Origin: Dehalococcoidia bacterium UBA1141
GTDB taxonomy: Bacteria; Chloroflexota; Dehalococcoidia; Lucifugimonadales; UBA3495
Direction: 5' to 3'
NCBI GenBank assembly: GCA_002311385.1
Contig: DCAE01000094.1
Span: forward strand, 1 to 40,617
Length of the DNA stretch: 40,617 nucleotides
Part shown: piece after piece, positions 1 to 8,577 of the stretch
Numbering within the stretch: position 1 is the stretch's first letter
Layout of the letters: the number at the start of each line of letters is the position of its first letter
Notes under the pieces: generated by a model
Databases searched by the model: none
The model's input: only the letters and a program-made list of their open reading frames with translations
What the model was told of the DNA's origin: nothing
Translations under genes and position numbers: made by a program

Positions 1-12
1 AAAAAATCTAGA

Positions 13-975
13 TCACCGGGCTCGTGGATTAAAAGCATCGTTAACCGCATCACCCAGCAGATTAAATGTAAACAGTAACAAAGTCAACGTACCAACCGGG
101 AACAACAGCAGGTGGGGGTTGGTTCGCAAAACAGAGATGCTGGCATTCTCGAAAATCATGAGCCCCAGGCTGGGCGTGGGCGGTTGAACGCCGATGCCCA
201 GAAAGCTTAGGAATACCTCGGAACCGGCCACCCCGGCCAGTCCCGCCGAGACCAAGACGATGATTGGACCCATTATGTTGGGCAATACGTGGCGGAACAA
301 TATAGAGGGAGAAGTTACGCCGATGGCTCGGGCTGCTTCCACATATTGATTCTCTCTAGCCTGCAATACCTGACCCCTCACCAACCGGGCCATGCCGAAC
401 CAGGAAAATATGGCCAAGGCCAAGGACAGCACCAGGTAATCAGCAACACCAAGCTTGACAATGTCGATTCCCAGGGTGTCTTCAATTCCCCTCACCCAGT
501 CCGTTATTGGCGGCTTGATAGTCGCTATGAAAATGAGGACCAAGAAGATTTCGGGGAAAGCCGACGTCACCTCCCCCACCCGCATGATTATGGTGTCGTA
601 TATCTTGCCGAAATAGCCTGCCACCAAACCCATAGATATTCCCAAAACCAAGCTGCCGGTGATTAGGGTGATGACCGTGATTATTACCGTAGTTCTCAGC
701 CCATAGATGATTCGGGTGAGAATGTCTCGCCCCAACCGGTCTGTTCCGAAGGGATGGCCGAAGCTAGGCCCTTGTTTGGCTTCGGCCAGATTTTGGTCGT
801 TGTAATCGTAGGGTGTGACCAGAGGGGAAAGAATCCCAGCGCCGTACATGAGCAGGATTATTGACAGACAAGCCAAACCCAGTTTCTTGCGCAACAATCG
901 CTTTACCGAGATTACCCAATAGCTGCGGTTGCCTCTGGGCGCTGCGGTAAAAACTAGCTCGGCTTCTTCACGCAA
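13..975 (-). CDS. ABC transporter permease, DppC/OppC type
   Basis: Inner-membrane permease of a peptide/nickel-type ABC importer, 320 aa. It has an N-terminal cytoplasmic stretch, a first membrane segment near residues 32-50, then the typical periplasmic loop containing FGTDRLGRDILTRIIYG, which is characteristic of the DppC/OppC subfamily. Further membrane segments follow, with the EAA loop EAARAIGVTSPSILFRHVLP that contacts the ATPase. The start is TTG with GGGAG nine bases upstream, and the gene overlaps the end of the DppB-like gene by 8 bases, so the two are translationally coupled. The protein ends complete at the window edge, so the partner ATPases (DppD/DppF type) would lie beyond base 1. 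The substrate cannot be told from sequence; peptides are the family default. Confidence 0.93.
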   Translation of the reverse strand: MREEAELVFTAAPRGNRSYWVISVKRLLRKKLGLACLSIILLMYGAGILSPLVTPYDYNDQNLAEAKQGPSFGHPFGTDRLGRDILTRIIYGLRTTVIITVITLITGSLVLGISMGLVAGYFGKIYDTIIMRVGEVTSAFPEIFLVLIFIATIKPPITDWVRGIEDTLGIDIVKLGVADYLVLSLALAIFSWFGMARLVRGQVLQARENQYVEAARAIGVTSPSILFRHVLPNIMGPIIVLVSAGLAGVAGSEVFLSFLGIGVQPPTPSLGLMIFENASISVLRTNPHLLLFPVGTLTLLLFTFNLLGDAVNDAFNPRAR

Positions 976-1912
976 CTTGGCTGGCTCCCATGCGGATGCG
1001 CGGGTCCATGAAGGGGTACATAAGGTCTACTAAAAGATTGGCCATCACAAACAGGGTAGTGCCAATCAGCACAATCGCATTAATCACCGGGAAGTCTCTC
1101 GAGAAAACCGACTCAATCAGCAAATTCCCAACGCCGGGGATGCCAAAGAAACGCTCCACTATGAATGATGTAAATGCCAAGCTAGCCAGAGAAAATCCCA
1201 ATGTGGTCACAACAGGAATGAGGGAGTTTCGCAGGATGTGCCGATTGCGCACCATACTCTCAGGTAGACCCTTGGCTCTGGCAGTCCTCACGTAATCCTG
1301 GGAAACCACGTCCAAGGTGCTGGCACGCGTCAGGCGGGCAATAATAGCAATGCCAGGCACTCCCATGGCTATTGCGGGCAGGACCAATTGGGGACTGAAA
1401 AAGCCTCCCCAGCCGTGGGTTGGCAATACATCCAACTTGAGAGCAAAAACCAGTAACAGTCCGGGAGCGGTTAAGAAAATAGGCACGGACTGGCCAACAA
1501 GGGTGATCGCAACAGCTAAGGTGTCCCACCCGGTGCCCTGCTTCATTGCGGCGAACAGGCCTACAGGCACGCCCAAGCCGACGGATATTATCAAGGCAGC
1601 GATATTAAGCTGGGCGGAAACCCACATTTTTTTCTTGAGCAGCTCTCCGACGGTCCGGCCCCGGTACTTGAAGCTCTCTCCAAAGTCACCATGGCTTACG
1701 TTCCATATATAGCGTCCGTATTGGACGAAAACATTGTCGTTGAGTCCCCGCTGCTCCCTGATTCGCTCCACAACCTCGGGGTTCGAGTGCTGGCCCATCA
1801 GAACCTCCACCGGATCCCCCGGGCCGAAGCGGCCCAAAGCAAAGGTTATGAAGGACACGATTAGCAGAATCACGGGAAGCCAGATTAACCGTCTGACAAT
1901 ATACGGACCCAC
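968..1912 (-). CDS. ABC transporter permease, DppB/OppB type
   Basis: First permease of the same importer, 314 aa, the usual family length. It begins with a membrane helix (YIVRRLIWLPVILLIVSFIT), followed by the family signature GDPVEVLMG, the long periplasmic segment with DFGESFKYRGRTV, and an EAA-type loop around RTARAKGLPESMVRNRHILR before the last helices. The C-terminal DPRIR is typical of DppB-like proteins. The start is GTG at 1912, preceded by GGGAG with an eight-base spacer. It lies 12 bases downstream of the binding-protein gene, so all three form one operon transcribed right to left. Confidence 0.93.
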   Translation of the reverse strand: MGPYIVRRLIWLPVILLIVSFITFALGRFGPGDPVEVLMGQHSNPEVVERIREQRGLNDNVFVQYGRYIWNVSHGDFGESFKYRGRTVGELLKKKMWVSAQLNIAALIISVGLGVPVGLFAAMKQGTGWDTLAVAITLVGQSVPIFLTAPGLLLVFALKLDVLPTHGWGGFFSPQLVLPAIAMGVPGIAIIARLTRASTLDVVSQDYVRTARAKGLPESMVRNRHILRNSLIPVVTTLGFSLASLAFTSFIVERFFGIPGVGNLLIESVFSRDFPVINAIVLIGTTLFVMANLLVDLMYPFMDPRIRMGASQVA

Positions 1913-1924
1913 GTGGCGCGCTCC

Positions 1925-3631
1925 CTATTCTTCGTCGGTCAGGTACACGTACCGGAGCCTGGGAATGTACAGAGGGGTCAAATAGTAATCGTGCACATTG
2001 GGTTTCACCAGCAAATACCGCTCGCCGCTGTACCACAATGGCACCCAAGGAGCGTCGTCCACGATTATCTGTTCGGCCTGGTTGTAAAGCCGGAAGCGCA
2101 ATGCCTCGTCGGTTTCCGTCCGAGCTTGTTCCAGTAGAGCGTCTACCTGGGGATTACTGTAGTTGGTGTGATTATTGCTGCTCTCGCTGTGGAAAAGAAT
2201 ATCCAGGAAATTTTCCGGGTCCGGATAATCAGCAATCCAGCCGATGTCAAACATCTGGAAACGCCGCTTGTGCAGGTCCTTCAAAAAAGTGGCGAACTCG
2301 GTCTGCTGGAACTCGGCTTCGATGCCAAGATTCTTCTTCCACATCTGGAGCACCACTTCCATGTCCAGGCTGACCGTGGCGCCAAAACTTCCGGAGGTGG
2401 TCATGGTGATAGGCGGGAAGTTATCCAAATCATCGCCGTACTTGGACTCGGCCAGAAGCTGCCTTGCCCGTTCTGGATCAAACTCATAGCCCCGCAGTTG
2501 GGGATTGAATCCGGGAAACCCCGGAGGCAGAATCCCATTGGCGGGAACAACCTGATCTGCCAAAACCGATGAGGCCAGATTTTGCTTGTCGATGGCCAGG
2601 TTCAAAGCTTGCCTCACCTTTACATCATCCAAGGGTGGCTCGTTGACGTTCAGACCGATGTATTGGATGCTGAAAGTCGGTGGGGCCTGTAGTAACTCGG
2701 CGTTCAAAGAGTTACCCGGATCAAGAATGCGGTCCAAATCAGCCAGTCCAATGCCTGAGACGTGGATTTCGTCATTCTCGTACATGAGCATGGAGGTGCC
2801 GCCGCTGAGAATCATCTCCACCTCTTCCAGTAGAGGCGGCCCTAAATGATAATTAGCAAAGCGGCTAAGCACCATCGTTTCGCCAACGTCATACTGGGTG
2901 AGTCTGAAAGGGCCGGTGCCGTTGGGACGCCGGAACCAGCGTTTTGGGTCGGCCTCAATGTTCTCCCGGTCCAGCACGAATCCGGTCGGGTAGGTCAATT
3001 TGGCCAAGAAATAAGACTTGGAGGCGTCAATCGTGATTTCCAATGTCTTTGGGTCTATGACTTTGATTCCGGAAATGGTTTCAGCATCGCCGTTGAGCTT
3101 TTCTTTAACGCCTACGATGTCGCCCAAATACTGGTCCACCACCGGAGATTCGGTTAAGGGATTGGTGGCTCGCTCCAAAGACCAACGAACATCTTCTGCA
3201 GTAACCGGCTTTCCGTTGTGGAATGTGGCGTCGGGGCGGATGAAGAAGGTATAAACCCGTCCGTCATCACTGATCTCCCAGTCTTCAGCCAGGTCGGGGA
3301 CTATGTTCAAGTCTCGGTCAATGGTAACCAGGCCGCCGAACACTTCAATAATTATCTGCGCCGAAGTGGCGTCGGTGGTCAGATGCGGATCGAGGGTTGG
3401 GGGATCGATATATAGGCGAACCAGCTTCCCCCCGCCGCTATCACCCTTCGAAGTTGCAATCGGCGATACCGTGGTGGTCCCGTTCTGTTGAGTTGGTTCT
3501 TCAGTTTTTTCGACCACTGGCGTGGGCTGAGTCGCCAAGGTGGGTTCCGAAGATGAGCCGCCGCAGGCTGCTATCAAGAAAAGAGACCCGACTGTGATTA
3601 GTAAAACTTTAAGTAAATTTATCCTTAGCAT
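1925..3631 (-). CDS. ABC transporter substrate-binding lipoprotein, family 5 (peptide/nickel type)
   Basis: Extracytoplasmic solute-binding lipoprotein feeding the two permeases downstream; 568 aa from the chosen ATG. Residues 1-23 form a signal peptide ending in the lipobox LIAAC, with lipidation at Cys23, followed by a Ser/Thr/Pro linker. The SBP_bac_5 fold then shows VRLYIDPPTLDPHLTTD, PDLAEDWEISDDGRVYTF and VTAEDVRWSLERATNP, all family hallmarks. The frame is open upstream to a TTG at 3652. I prefer ATG at 3631 because it gives a normal signal peptide, although its GGAG is about 15 bases away. A TATACT element at 3706-3711 on this strand could be the -10 box, but no well-spaced -35 is visible. 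Ligand unknown; oligopeptides are the default. Confidence 0.9.
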   Translation of the reverse strand: MLRINLLKVLLITVGSLFLIAACGGSSSEPTLATQPTPVVEKTEEPTQQNGTTTVSPIATSKGDSGGGKLVRLYIDPPTLDPHLTTDATSAQIIIEVFGGLVTIDRDLNIVPDLAEDWEISDDGRVYTFFIRPDATFHNGKPVTAEDVRWSLERATNPLTESPVVDQYLGDIVGVKEKLNGDAETISGIKVIDPKTLEITIDASKSYFLAKLTYPTGFVLDRENIEADPKRWFRRPNGTGPFRLTQYDVGETMVLSRFANYHLGPPLLEEVEMILSGGTSMLMYENDEIHVSGIGLADLDRILDPGNSLNAELLQAPPTFSIQYIGLNVNEPPLDDVKVRQALNLAIDKQNLASSVLADQVVPANGILPPGFPGFNPQLRGYEFDPERARQLLAESKYGDDLDNFPPITMTTSGSFGATVSLDMEVVLQMWKKNLGIEAEFQQTEFATFLKDLHKRRFQMFDIGWIADYPDPENFLDILFHSESSNNHTNYSNPQVDALLEQARTETDEALRFRLYNQAEQIIVDDAPWVPLWYSGERYLLVKPNVHDYYLTPLYIPRLRYVYLTDEE

Positions 3632-3974
3632 ACGATTTATTCTCGGCTCCAACCCGTTGCCATCCCTGATTCAACGCCAGAAGCGACGAGTCTCAGAATG
3701 GCCTAAGTATAAGCTAGGTTATCATGCACTGCATCAATCAACCAGAGCCCCAACCAGAGGCCGCTGGAGGTCAGCAAAGGCGGCCATTTTGGCGTTTTTA
3801 TAGCTGTTTTTCGAAATTTCCGGTGGAAGTTACCAGTGAAGGAAACAAGGCCAAGCTTCTTGTCAGCAGTCGGCCTATTTGCTACCATTACTACGCTCCG
3901 ATACCAGGCTTCGGTTCCAGAATACATGCCCTAGACTAAGAGGGCTGGTTCGCCTCCGCCAAACCGCAAGTCAT
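3632..3974. other. Intergenic stretch without a supportable gene
   Basis: This stretch lies between the importer operon (leftwards) and the tRNA unit (rightwards). Short open frames exist on both strands, but none has a ribosome binding site, recognisable motif or protein-like composition. Apart from the possible leftward -10 (TATACT complement at 3706-3711) I see nothing in it. Confidence 0.6.
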
Positions 3975-4002
3975 TTGTTGCCGAGGAGCGTAGCCCTATA
4001 AT
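3975..4002 (+). promoter_or_regulatory. Sigma-70-type promoter of the tRNA-His/tRNA-Arg unit
   Basis: A perfect TATAAT at 3997-4002 is preceded, after a 16-base spacer, by TTGTTG at 3975-3980. The predicted start of transcription, near 4009, lies about a dozen bases before the tRNA-His gene, as expected for a tRNA operon. Confidence 0.65.
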
Positions 4003-4021
4003 CGATTCCGTATTCCAACAT

Positions 4022-4099
4022 GGCGAGCGTAGCCAAGTGGTCCAAGGCGCCTGTCTGTGGCACAGGAGATCACGGGTTCGAATCCCGTCGCTCGCCCCA
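4022..4099 (+). tRNA. tRNA-His (GTG anticodon)
   Basis: Complete cloverleaf including an encoded CCA at 4097-4099. The 5' GGCGAGCG pairs with 3' CGCTCGCC over eight base pairs. The extra G-1:C73 pair is the identity element of tRNA-His and is genomically encoded here. The anticodon stem CCTGT/ACAGG encloses the loop CTGTGGC with anticodon GTG, and the T arm is ACGGG-TTCGAAT-CCCGT. It lies 20 bases before tRNA-Arg on the same strand. Confidence 0.97.
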
Positions 4100-4119
4100 T
4101 TAATCCTTCAAGACCTCAC

Positions 4120-4195
4120 GCGCCTGTAGCTCAACGGATAGAGTACTGGGCTTCGGACCCAGGGGTTGTGGGTTCGAATCCCGCCAGGCGCACCA
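4120..4195 (+). tRNA. tRNA-Arg (TCG anticodon)
   Basis: Complete cloverleaf with encoded CCA at 4193-4195. The acceptor GCGCCTG pairs with CAGGCGC, followed by discriminator A. The anticodon stem CTGGG/CCCAG encloses CTTCGGA, giving anticodon TCG, which reads the arginine codon CGA. It is co-transcribed with tRNA-His and followed 16 bases later by a terminator. Confidence 0.96.
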
Positions 4196-4211
4196 GAACC
4201 AGACACGAAAT

Positions 4212-4247
4212 GAGGCCCGCGAAAGAATTTTGTGGGCCTCATTTTTT
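4212..4247 (+). terminator. Rho-independent terminator of the tRNA unit
   Basis: GAGGCCCGC at 4212-4220 pairs with GTGGGCCTC at 4232-4240 (nine pairs including one G-T) around an A-rich loop. ATTTTTT follows directly. The structure is a textbook intrinsic terminator just after tRNA-Arg. Confidence 0.88.
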
Positions 4248-4391
4248 CGACCAGACCAAATGTCACGCTTATGTTTACGCCTTAGTTCTTTCTCCGGTTT
4301 CACTTATATCGCGGCACGTAAATATCTTGGCACATAGCTATTACCAACTTTCAGCCAAGACACTCACAAAAATTATTTTTCCGACTCTTAG

Positions 4392-5597
4392 ATGACTACC
4401 GACCAAGCCGAACCCGTCTTGCCAGGAAAGGTGTTTATTGCCCTAGGCGCTGCCATGTTTCTCGTCATGGGCGTGTCGCTGATGCTGGGGCCGCTCTTGG
4501 TGGATTTGGCGGAGGAATTTCACACTTCGGTCGCGGTCACCGGTCAATTAGCATCGGCAACCTTCATTGCGTGGGCCGTCGTAGCCCCCCTTGTTGGCCC
4601 CATATCGGATTCCTACGGCAGGCGTCCGATTGCCCTAACGGGTCTGGGACTCGTTACTTTGGGGCTGGTGGGTTCCGGCTTGGCCGTAAATTACGAAATG
4701 ATATTCGCGTTTCGCACCATCACGGGCATCGGATCGGCGATGATTCCTCCGAACAGCGGCGGTGTGATAGCCGATTTATTACCTCCCAGGAACCGGGGGA
4801 AGTACTTCGGTCGATTGATTGGTGTAGCAACCGTTGGCTCAGCACTAATCGTGCCCGTGACCGCTCTACTCAGCGGCGTTGGGAGTTGGCGAATCCCCTT
4901 CCTTGCCTTTGGCGTAATGGCTGCTGTTGTCTGGACGATGTCTTGGAGATGGTTTCCGAGCTCTCAATCCGTTGTGAGCCAATCAATGACCTTGGTCACA
5001 CGATTCAAGCAGATAGGTTCAAATGGCATGCTGTGGTACGTCATCTGCTCAAACGCAGCCCAGCGCATGGTCTATTTCGCGATGTTCAGTTACCTTGCGG
5101 CCTACCTCACCGAAACCTACGGTAAATCCACTGGGGACACCGCCCTGCCTTTGGCATTGGTAGGTCTTGGCGCAATCTTGGGGGCCTTCATCGGCAGTGT
5201 AGTTGCCGGGCGGGCAGCACGATTGGCTGTGGCCAGCGCCTGTAGCCTGGGTGGAGGCATCGCTGCGGTAGTGCTTTTCTCAGCGGGAATATCCGAATGG
5301 ATGGTAATAGCCTTAGGCTTCGGCGTAGCGGCATTTTTCAGTATAGGATGGCCTGTATTGACCACACGGCTCACCGAGCTAGCCGGACCATCCACAGCCA
5401 CAGCCCTTGGGTTCTTCGCCGCTAGCAACCAACTGGGTGCTGTTGGAGGCTCTGCTATCGGAGGCCTGGCTTTAGCCTTGGGAGGGTTCTCAATGGTGGG
5501 CGTCTTCTGCCTGGCAGTGGCGGCGGTAGCAGCAACTGTGTTGCGATTTAAGGTGCGGGAGTCACCGGAATTTAGCCGAGCGCTGGATGCAGGTTAG
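4392..5597 (+). CDS. MFS transporter (first of a tandem pair)
   Basis: Major facilitator superfamily membrane protein, 401 aa, with about 12 hydrophobic segments. The MFS motif A appears as GPISDSYGRRPIALTG after the second helix. A central basic loop sits near MTLVTRFKQI, and the second half begins with RMVYFAMFSYLAAYLTETYG. The architecture resembles the DHA1 drug/metabolite exporter group (arabinose-efflux-permease-like), but the substrate is unknown. The ATG at 4392 has no convincing Shine-Dalgarno site. The gene follows the tRNA terminator by about 145 bases, so it must have its own promoter, which I could not identify. The next gene encodes a clear paralogue. Confidence 0.9.
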   Translation: MTTDQAEPVLPGKVFIALGAAMFLVMGVSLMLGPLLVDLAEEFHTSVAVTGQLASATFIAWAVVAPLVGPISDSYGRRPIALTGLGLVTLGLVGSGLAVNYEMIFAFRTITGIGSAMIPPNSGGVIADLLPPRNRGKYFGRLIGVATVGSALIVPVTALLSGVGSWRIPFLAFGVMAAVVWTMSWRWFPSSQSVVSQSMTLVTRFKQIGSNGMLWYVICSNAAQRMVYFAMFSYLAAYLTETYGKSTGDTALPLALVGLGAILGAFIGSVVAGRAARLAVASACSLGGGIAAVVLFSAGISEWMVIALGFGVAAFFSIGWPVLTTRLTELAGPSTATALGFFAASNQLGAVGGSAIGGLALALGGFSMVGVFCLAVAAVAATVLRFKVRESPEFSRALDAG

Positions 5598-5772
5598 TAG
5601 ACCCACATACAAAAATATCGCCGGAAGATACTGCCTGCGCCATGCTAAGGCGGAAACTTTCTTTATCAATGAATAGTGGCGATAATTACTTAGCTATGCT
5701 GAAGCTCCTCATCGCCTCCTTTCTCATTCCCGCAAAGACACGCTCACTAATAGCGCATCCAGCTGAATACAC

Positions 5773-6939
5773 ATGAGCCAGCACCGATTCTTGGCCGCCG
5801 TTGCCGTGGGGTTACTGGCGACCCAAAGCGCAGCTATGATGTTGGCCCCCCTGCTGGTGGCAATCGCGGTTCAGTTCGACACTTCCGTGGCAGTCGCAGG
5901 ACAATTGGCTACCGTCACTTTTGCGGCATGGGCGGTATCGGTGGTATCCGTAGGCCCGCTGTCCGACTCATTGGGCAGGCGTCCAGTGGCGCTGGCCGGG
6001 CTCACATTGCTTTCCATCAGCGTCTTGGCGTCAGCCTTCGCGCCCAACTTTGGCATTTTGATGGCCCTTCGGGCGGTGACCGGCTTGGGCGGGGGCATGA
6101 TTCCCCCAAACAGCCTGGCGGCGGTGGCTGACTCCCTGCCACCCGCTCGCCGTGCCCAGGCAGTCGGCGGATTAATGGCATTCTCCACCCTATCTACAGT
6201 GATTGGAGTGCCCTTGGTTGCCGTGGTGGCCAATGTCGGTGGCTGGCATGTGCCATTCTTGGTCATCGGTGGAATGTTGGCCGCATGCCTGGTGCTCAAT
6301 TGGTTCTGGTTCCCCAAGGGCGACGGTTCAGCCCCGCGGTCGTTTTCGTTCTTCTCCAGGTACCGAACGCTGCTAGCAATTCCAGCGTTTAGGGCCGCAA
6401 TAGTAGTGAACTTCGCTCAGCGGACGGCCTACTTCGCCTTGTTTAGCTACCTGGCCGCCTATCTGATTGACGCCTACGACTTGAGCATAGGATCGGTTGC
6501 GCTGCCCATGGCCTTGGTGGGATTAGGCACCGTCATTGGCACCTACGTAGGCGGGCCGGTGGCCAATAGCAACCAGCGCATGCCTCTGATTGGGGCCGCC
6601 GCCCTGGCAGGCGGAGCCACGGCGTTGCTGCTTTTCTTGATTGAAGTACCTTTCTGGGGAGCAGTGGCCATTGGAACGGGAGCGGTTTCGCTGATGAGCG
6701 TTGGTTGGCCTGTGATGTTGACATTCAGCACCGAGATATCCGGCCAGTCGAGGGCCACGGGGGTTGGCATGCTTGGCGCTAGTAATCAATCAGGAGGCGT
6801 CGGCGGCGCTGCTCTGGGTGGCGTATTACTGGCCACCAGCGGGTTTTCCGGAGTTGGATATCTGTCTCTGGGAGCGGCAGCGTTTTCTGCGGTAATCATA
6901 ATTCTGTTCATGCGCCGGCCAAAATCTCGATCCCGCTAG
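5773..6939 (+). CDS. MFS transporter (second of a tandem pair)
   Basis: Major facilitator superfamily protein, 388 aa, about 12 membrane segments. It shares long matching stretches with the upstream gene: VAVAGQLATVTFAAWAV, GPLSDSLGRRPVALAG (motif A), MIPPNS, YFALFSYLAAYL and ALPMALVGLG all have close counterparts at the same positions. This indicates a tandem duplication followed by divergence. The genes are 175 bases apart on the same strand with no terminator between them, so co-transcription is possible. The substrate is unknown; the extreme C-terminus is short and basic. Confidence 0.9.
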   Translation: MSQHRFLAAVAVGLLATQSAAMMLAPLLVAIAVQFDTSVAVAGQLATVTFAAWAVSVVSVGPLSDSLGRRPVALAGLTLLSISVLASAFAPNFGILMALRAVTGLGGGMIPPNSLAAVADSLPPARRAQAVGGLMAFSTLSTVIGVPLVAVVANVGGWHVPFLVIGGMLAACLVLNWFWFPKGDGSAPRSFSFFSRYRTLLAIPAFRAAIVVNFAQRTAYFALFSYLAAYLIDAYDLSIGSVALPMALVGLGTVIGTYVGGPVANSNQRMPLIGAAALAGGATALLLFLIEVPFWGAVAIGTGAVSLMSVGWPVMLTFSTEISGQSRATGVGMLGASNQSGGVGGAALGGVLLATSGFSGVGYLSLGAAAFSAVIIILFMRRPKSRSR

Positions 6940-7103
6940 GCGCAGTGCCTAACTTGGTCAGACCGAGCCAGTTAGATACCCGAAATCCGCAGAGATTCTG
7001 AAATTCGCGAATATCATCAAGAAAGCGGCAAGCGTAGTTGGTCCAGGATGGGGTATGATGTCAAGTGATATTATGTAATGTAGATGTGCGTGGGAGGTGA
7101 ATG

Positions 7104-7322
7104 ATGGATTCTGTTGAGGTGGCTACTCAGTTTACCGTCGCAATCATGGCCAATTCTAACTCCGGGCGCAAAGGCGCGGACCAGGCTGAGGCTTACGCCA
7201 ACATGTTTGCTCAAGTTCTGGAACGTGTAAGCAAGATTATTGACCCCATGCCTTCAACGCCACCGTTGCCCCGTCCACTACAAGCAACTTCCACTGTGTT
7301 TCCCTTGTCCCACGAACGGTGA
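7104..7322 (+). CDS. Small hypothetical protein
   Basis: A 72-aa protein I do not recognise. The evidence for translation is the ribosome binding site: GGGAGGTGA at 7092-7100 lies in front of two adjacent ATG codons. The second, at 7104, has the better spacing (six bases from GGAGG), so I chose it over 7101. Residues 1-45 look helical and mildly amphipathic (VATQFTVAIMANS, then AEAYANMFAQVLERVSKII); the C-terminal 25 residues are Pro/Thr/Ser-rich and probably disordered. It has no signal peptide and no cysteines. It converges with the isochorismatase-family gene, 11 bases away. Confidence 0.6.
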   Translation: MDSVEVATQFTVAIMANSNSGRKGADQAEAYANMFAQVLERVSKIIDPMPSTPPLPRPLQATSTVFPLSHER

Positions 7323-7333
7323 CACCTAGGGAA

Positions 7334-7990
7334 TCACGCCTCTAGGGCTTTGATGATGGCTTCAGACGTCGCAACCGTGCCGAAGCCGTACCGAATGGTT
7401 TTTAGTGTCCCTTCGTGGCGCTCGGCGTCCATGGCGGCCACCGCATCCTCCGGGACAAATATCTTGTAATCGCGGAAATAGGCATCTCGTATCGTCGACT
7501 CGACGCAGATTTCGGTGGTGACCCCGCAGACAATCAGTGTGTCTACTTCCAACCCTCTTAAGATTACCTCCAAGCTGGTATTGTAGAAAGAACTGTACCT
7601 CGTCTTATCCAGGATGTAATCCACCGGTTGGGCATCCATGCGGCGGTCCAACTCCACATCCCAGGTGCCCGTCACCAAAGAATTTATCCTTTTGAATTCA
7701 GCTCGGCGCTCTGAGCGCAAGCCAGCGTCCTTATAGTCCGCTCTGAGCACGTAGCGGGTAAAAATCACCGGGACATTCGCCTCGTGGCAAGTGTCAACCA
7801 AACGCACAACTGGCGCTACCGTCTTCTTCAAATCGGTGATATCCATGCCTCCGAGGGTCATGGAGCCCTCTTCGCTAAGAAAGGCGTTTTGCATATCCAC
7901 GACAATCATGGCTGTCTTGGATTTATCCAGGTGCTGACCTAATTCTTCGTGATACGGGGATTCTTGCCGGGCATCGCTATCAGCGGACAT
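7334..7990 (-). CDS. Isochorismatase-family cysteine hydrolase
   Basis: Cytoplasmic cysteine hydrolase of the isochorismatase/nicotinamidase superfamily, 218 aa. The catalytic triad is visible as Asp32 (IVVDMQNAF), Lys129 (YILDKTRYSSF) and Cys162 (TEICVESTIRDA). The cis-peptide turn VCGVTTE just before the cysteine and the final loop FVPEDAVAAMD are family features. The family includes nicotinamidases, ureidoacrylate and N-carbamoyl hydrolases and isochorismatases. The sequence lacks the metal-binding DxHxxxH of nicotinamidase, so an amide or carbamoyl hydrolase is more likely, but the substrate is not determinable. ATG at 7990 follows GGGAGG with a five-base spacer, an excellent ribosome binding site. 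Confidence 0.92.
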   Translation of the reverse strand: MSADSDARQESPYHEELGQHLDKSKTAMIVVDMQNAFLSEEGSMTLGGMDITDLKKTVAPVVRLVDTCHEANVPVIFTRYVLRADYKDAGLRSERRAEFKRINSLVTGTWDVELDRRMDAQPVDYILDKTRYSSFYNTSLEVILRGLEVDTLIVCGVTTEICVESTIRDAYFRDYKIFVPEDAVAAMDAERHEGTLKTIRYGFGTVATSEAIIKALEA

Positions 7991-8276
7991 TAGGACCTCC
8001 CACAGTTACGTGATCCTTCACTGGCTACAAGCGGCTGAAGTTAGCCTTCATGTTAATCCACAGCCGCTAAAACCAAAACTAGGATATTTTAACCTGCCTC
8101 TAAACCAAGCCGAATTTGGAATCATAAAATGTAATGAGGGGAAATCATATACTCAACAGACGGGTGAAATCCGTATTTTTATTAGCAATTGCTTCACCTA
8201 CAATCTGTGATATGTCCCTCGAAAACCCTCATTTAACTCGAAATCTAACCACGTACACCTTGGTCGGGGGCGACCG

Positions 8277-8498
8277 ATGGACCTGAATTTTACAAGGGGA
8301 GCAAAGGTCAGGATCATCGGTGGCGCATACAACAGGGCGACCGGAGTGGTTGACAGCCACATGTTCGGCGCCAGTCTTGACCATCCCGACGAAGGTGCGA
8401 AGTTGGGCTACGGCGTGGAGTTGGATGACGGCGATTGGGTTTTTGTCCGACACGATCAGGTCAGATTGGTCTTCCGCAAATCGGCTGACCGCTTCTGA
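8277..8498 (+). CDS. Small KOW/SH3-barrel-like hypothetical protein
   Basis: A 73-aa protein with a strongly patterned sequence: GAKVRIIGGAYNRATGVVDS near the N-terminus, then YGVELDDGDWVFVRHDQVRLV. Alternating hydrophobic beta strands with Gly turns, and the KVxxxGxxxxxxGxV pattern, recall KOW-like or other small SH3-type barrels found in ribosome- or nucleic-acid-associated proteins. That family assignment is inference. A G-rich stretch (GGGGGCGA) lies just upstream of the ATG as a possible ribosome binding site. The opposite-strand frame over the same bases is longer but lacks protein-like composition. A perfect hairpin lies about 80 bases downstream. Confidence 0.6.
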   Translation: MDLNFTRGAKVRIIGGAYNRATGVVDSHMFGASLDHPDEGAKLGYGVELDDGDWVFVRHDQVRLVFRKSADRF

Positions 8499-8577
8499 AT
8501 ACCGCTGTCCATGCCCCTGTTCGTCCGGTGAAATACGGGAATTTATCGAGCAGGGCGAGTAGTTTCTGCGAAAACGG

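Noticed and set aside
3703..3927. 74-aa minus-strand open frame upstream of the peptide-binding lipoprotein
   Set aside because: No ribosome binding site and no family-like features; it covers a likely promoter region.
6936..6985. Possible hairpins after the second MFS gene
   Set aside because: The stems are short, imperfect and lack a T run, so I do not call a terminator.
8010..8210. 66-aa open frame on the plus strand
   Set aside because: It has no ribosome binding site, no protein-like pattern and lies in AT-rich intergenic sequence.
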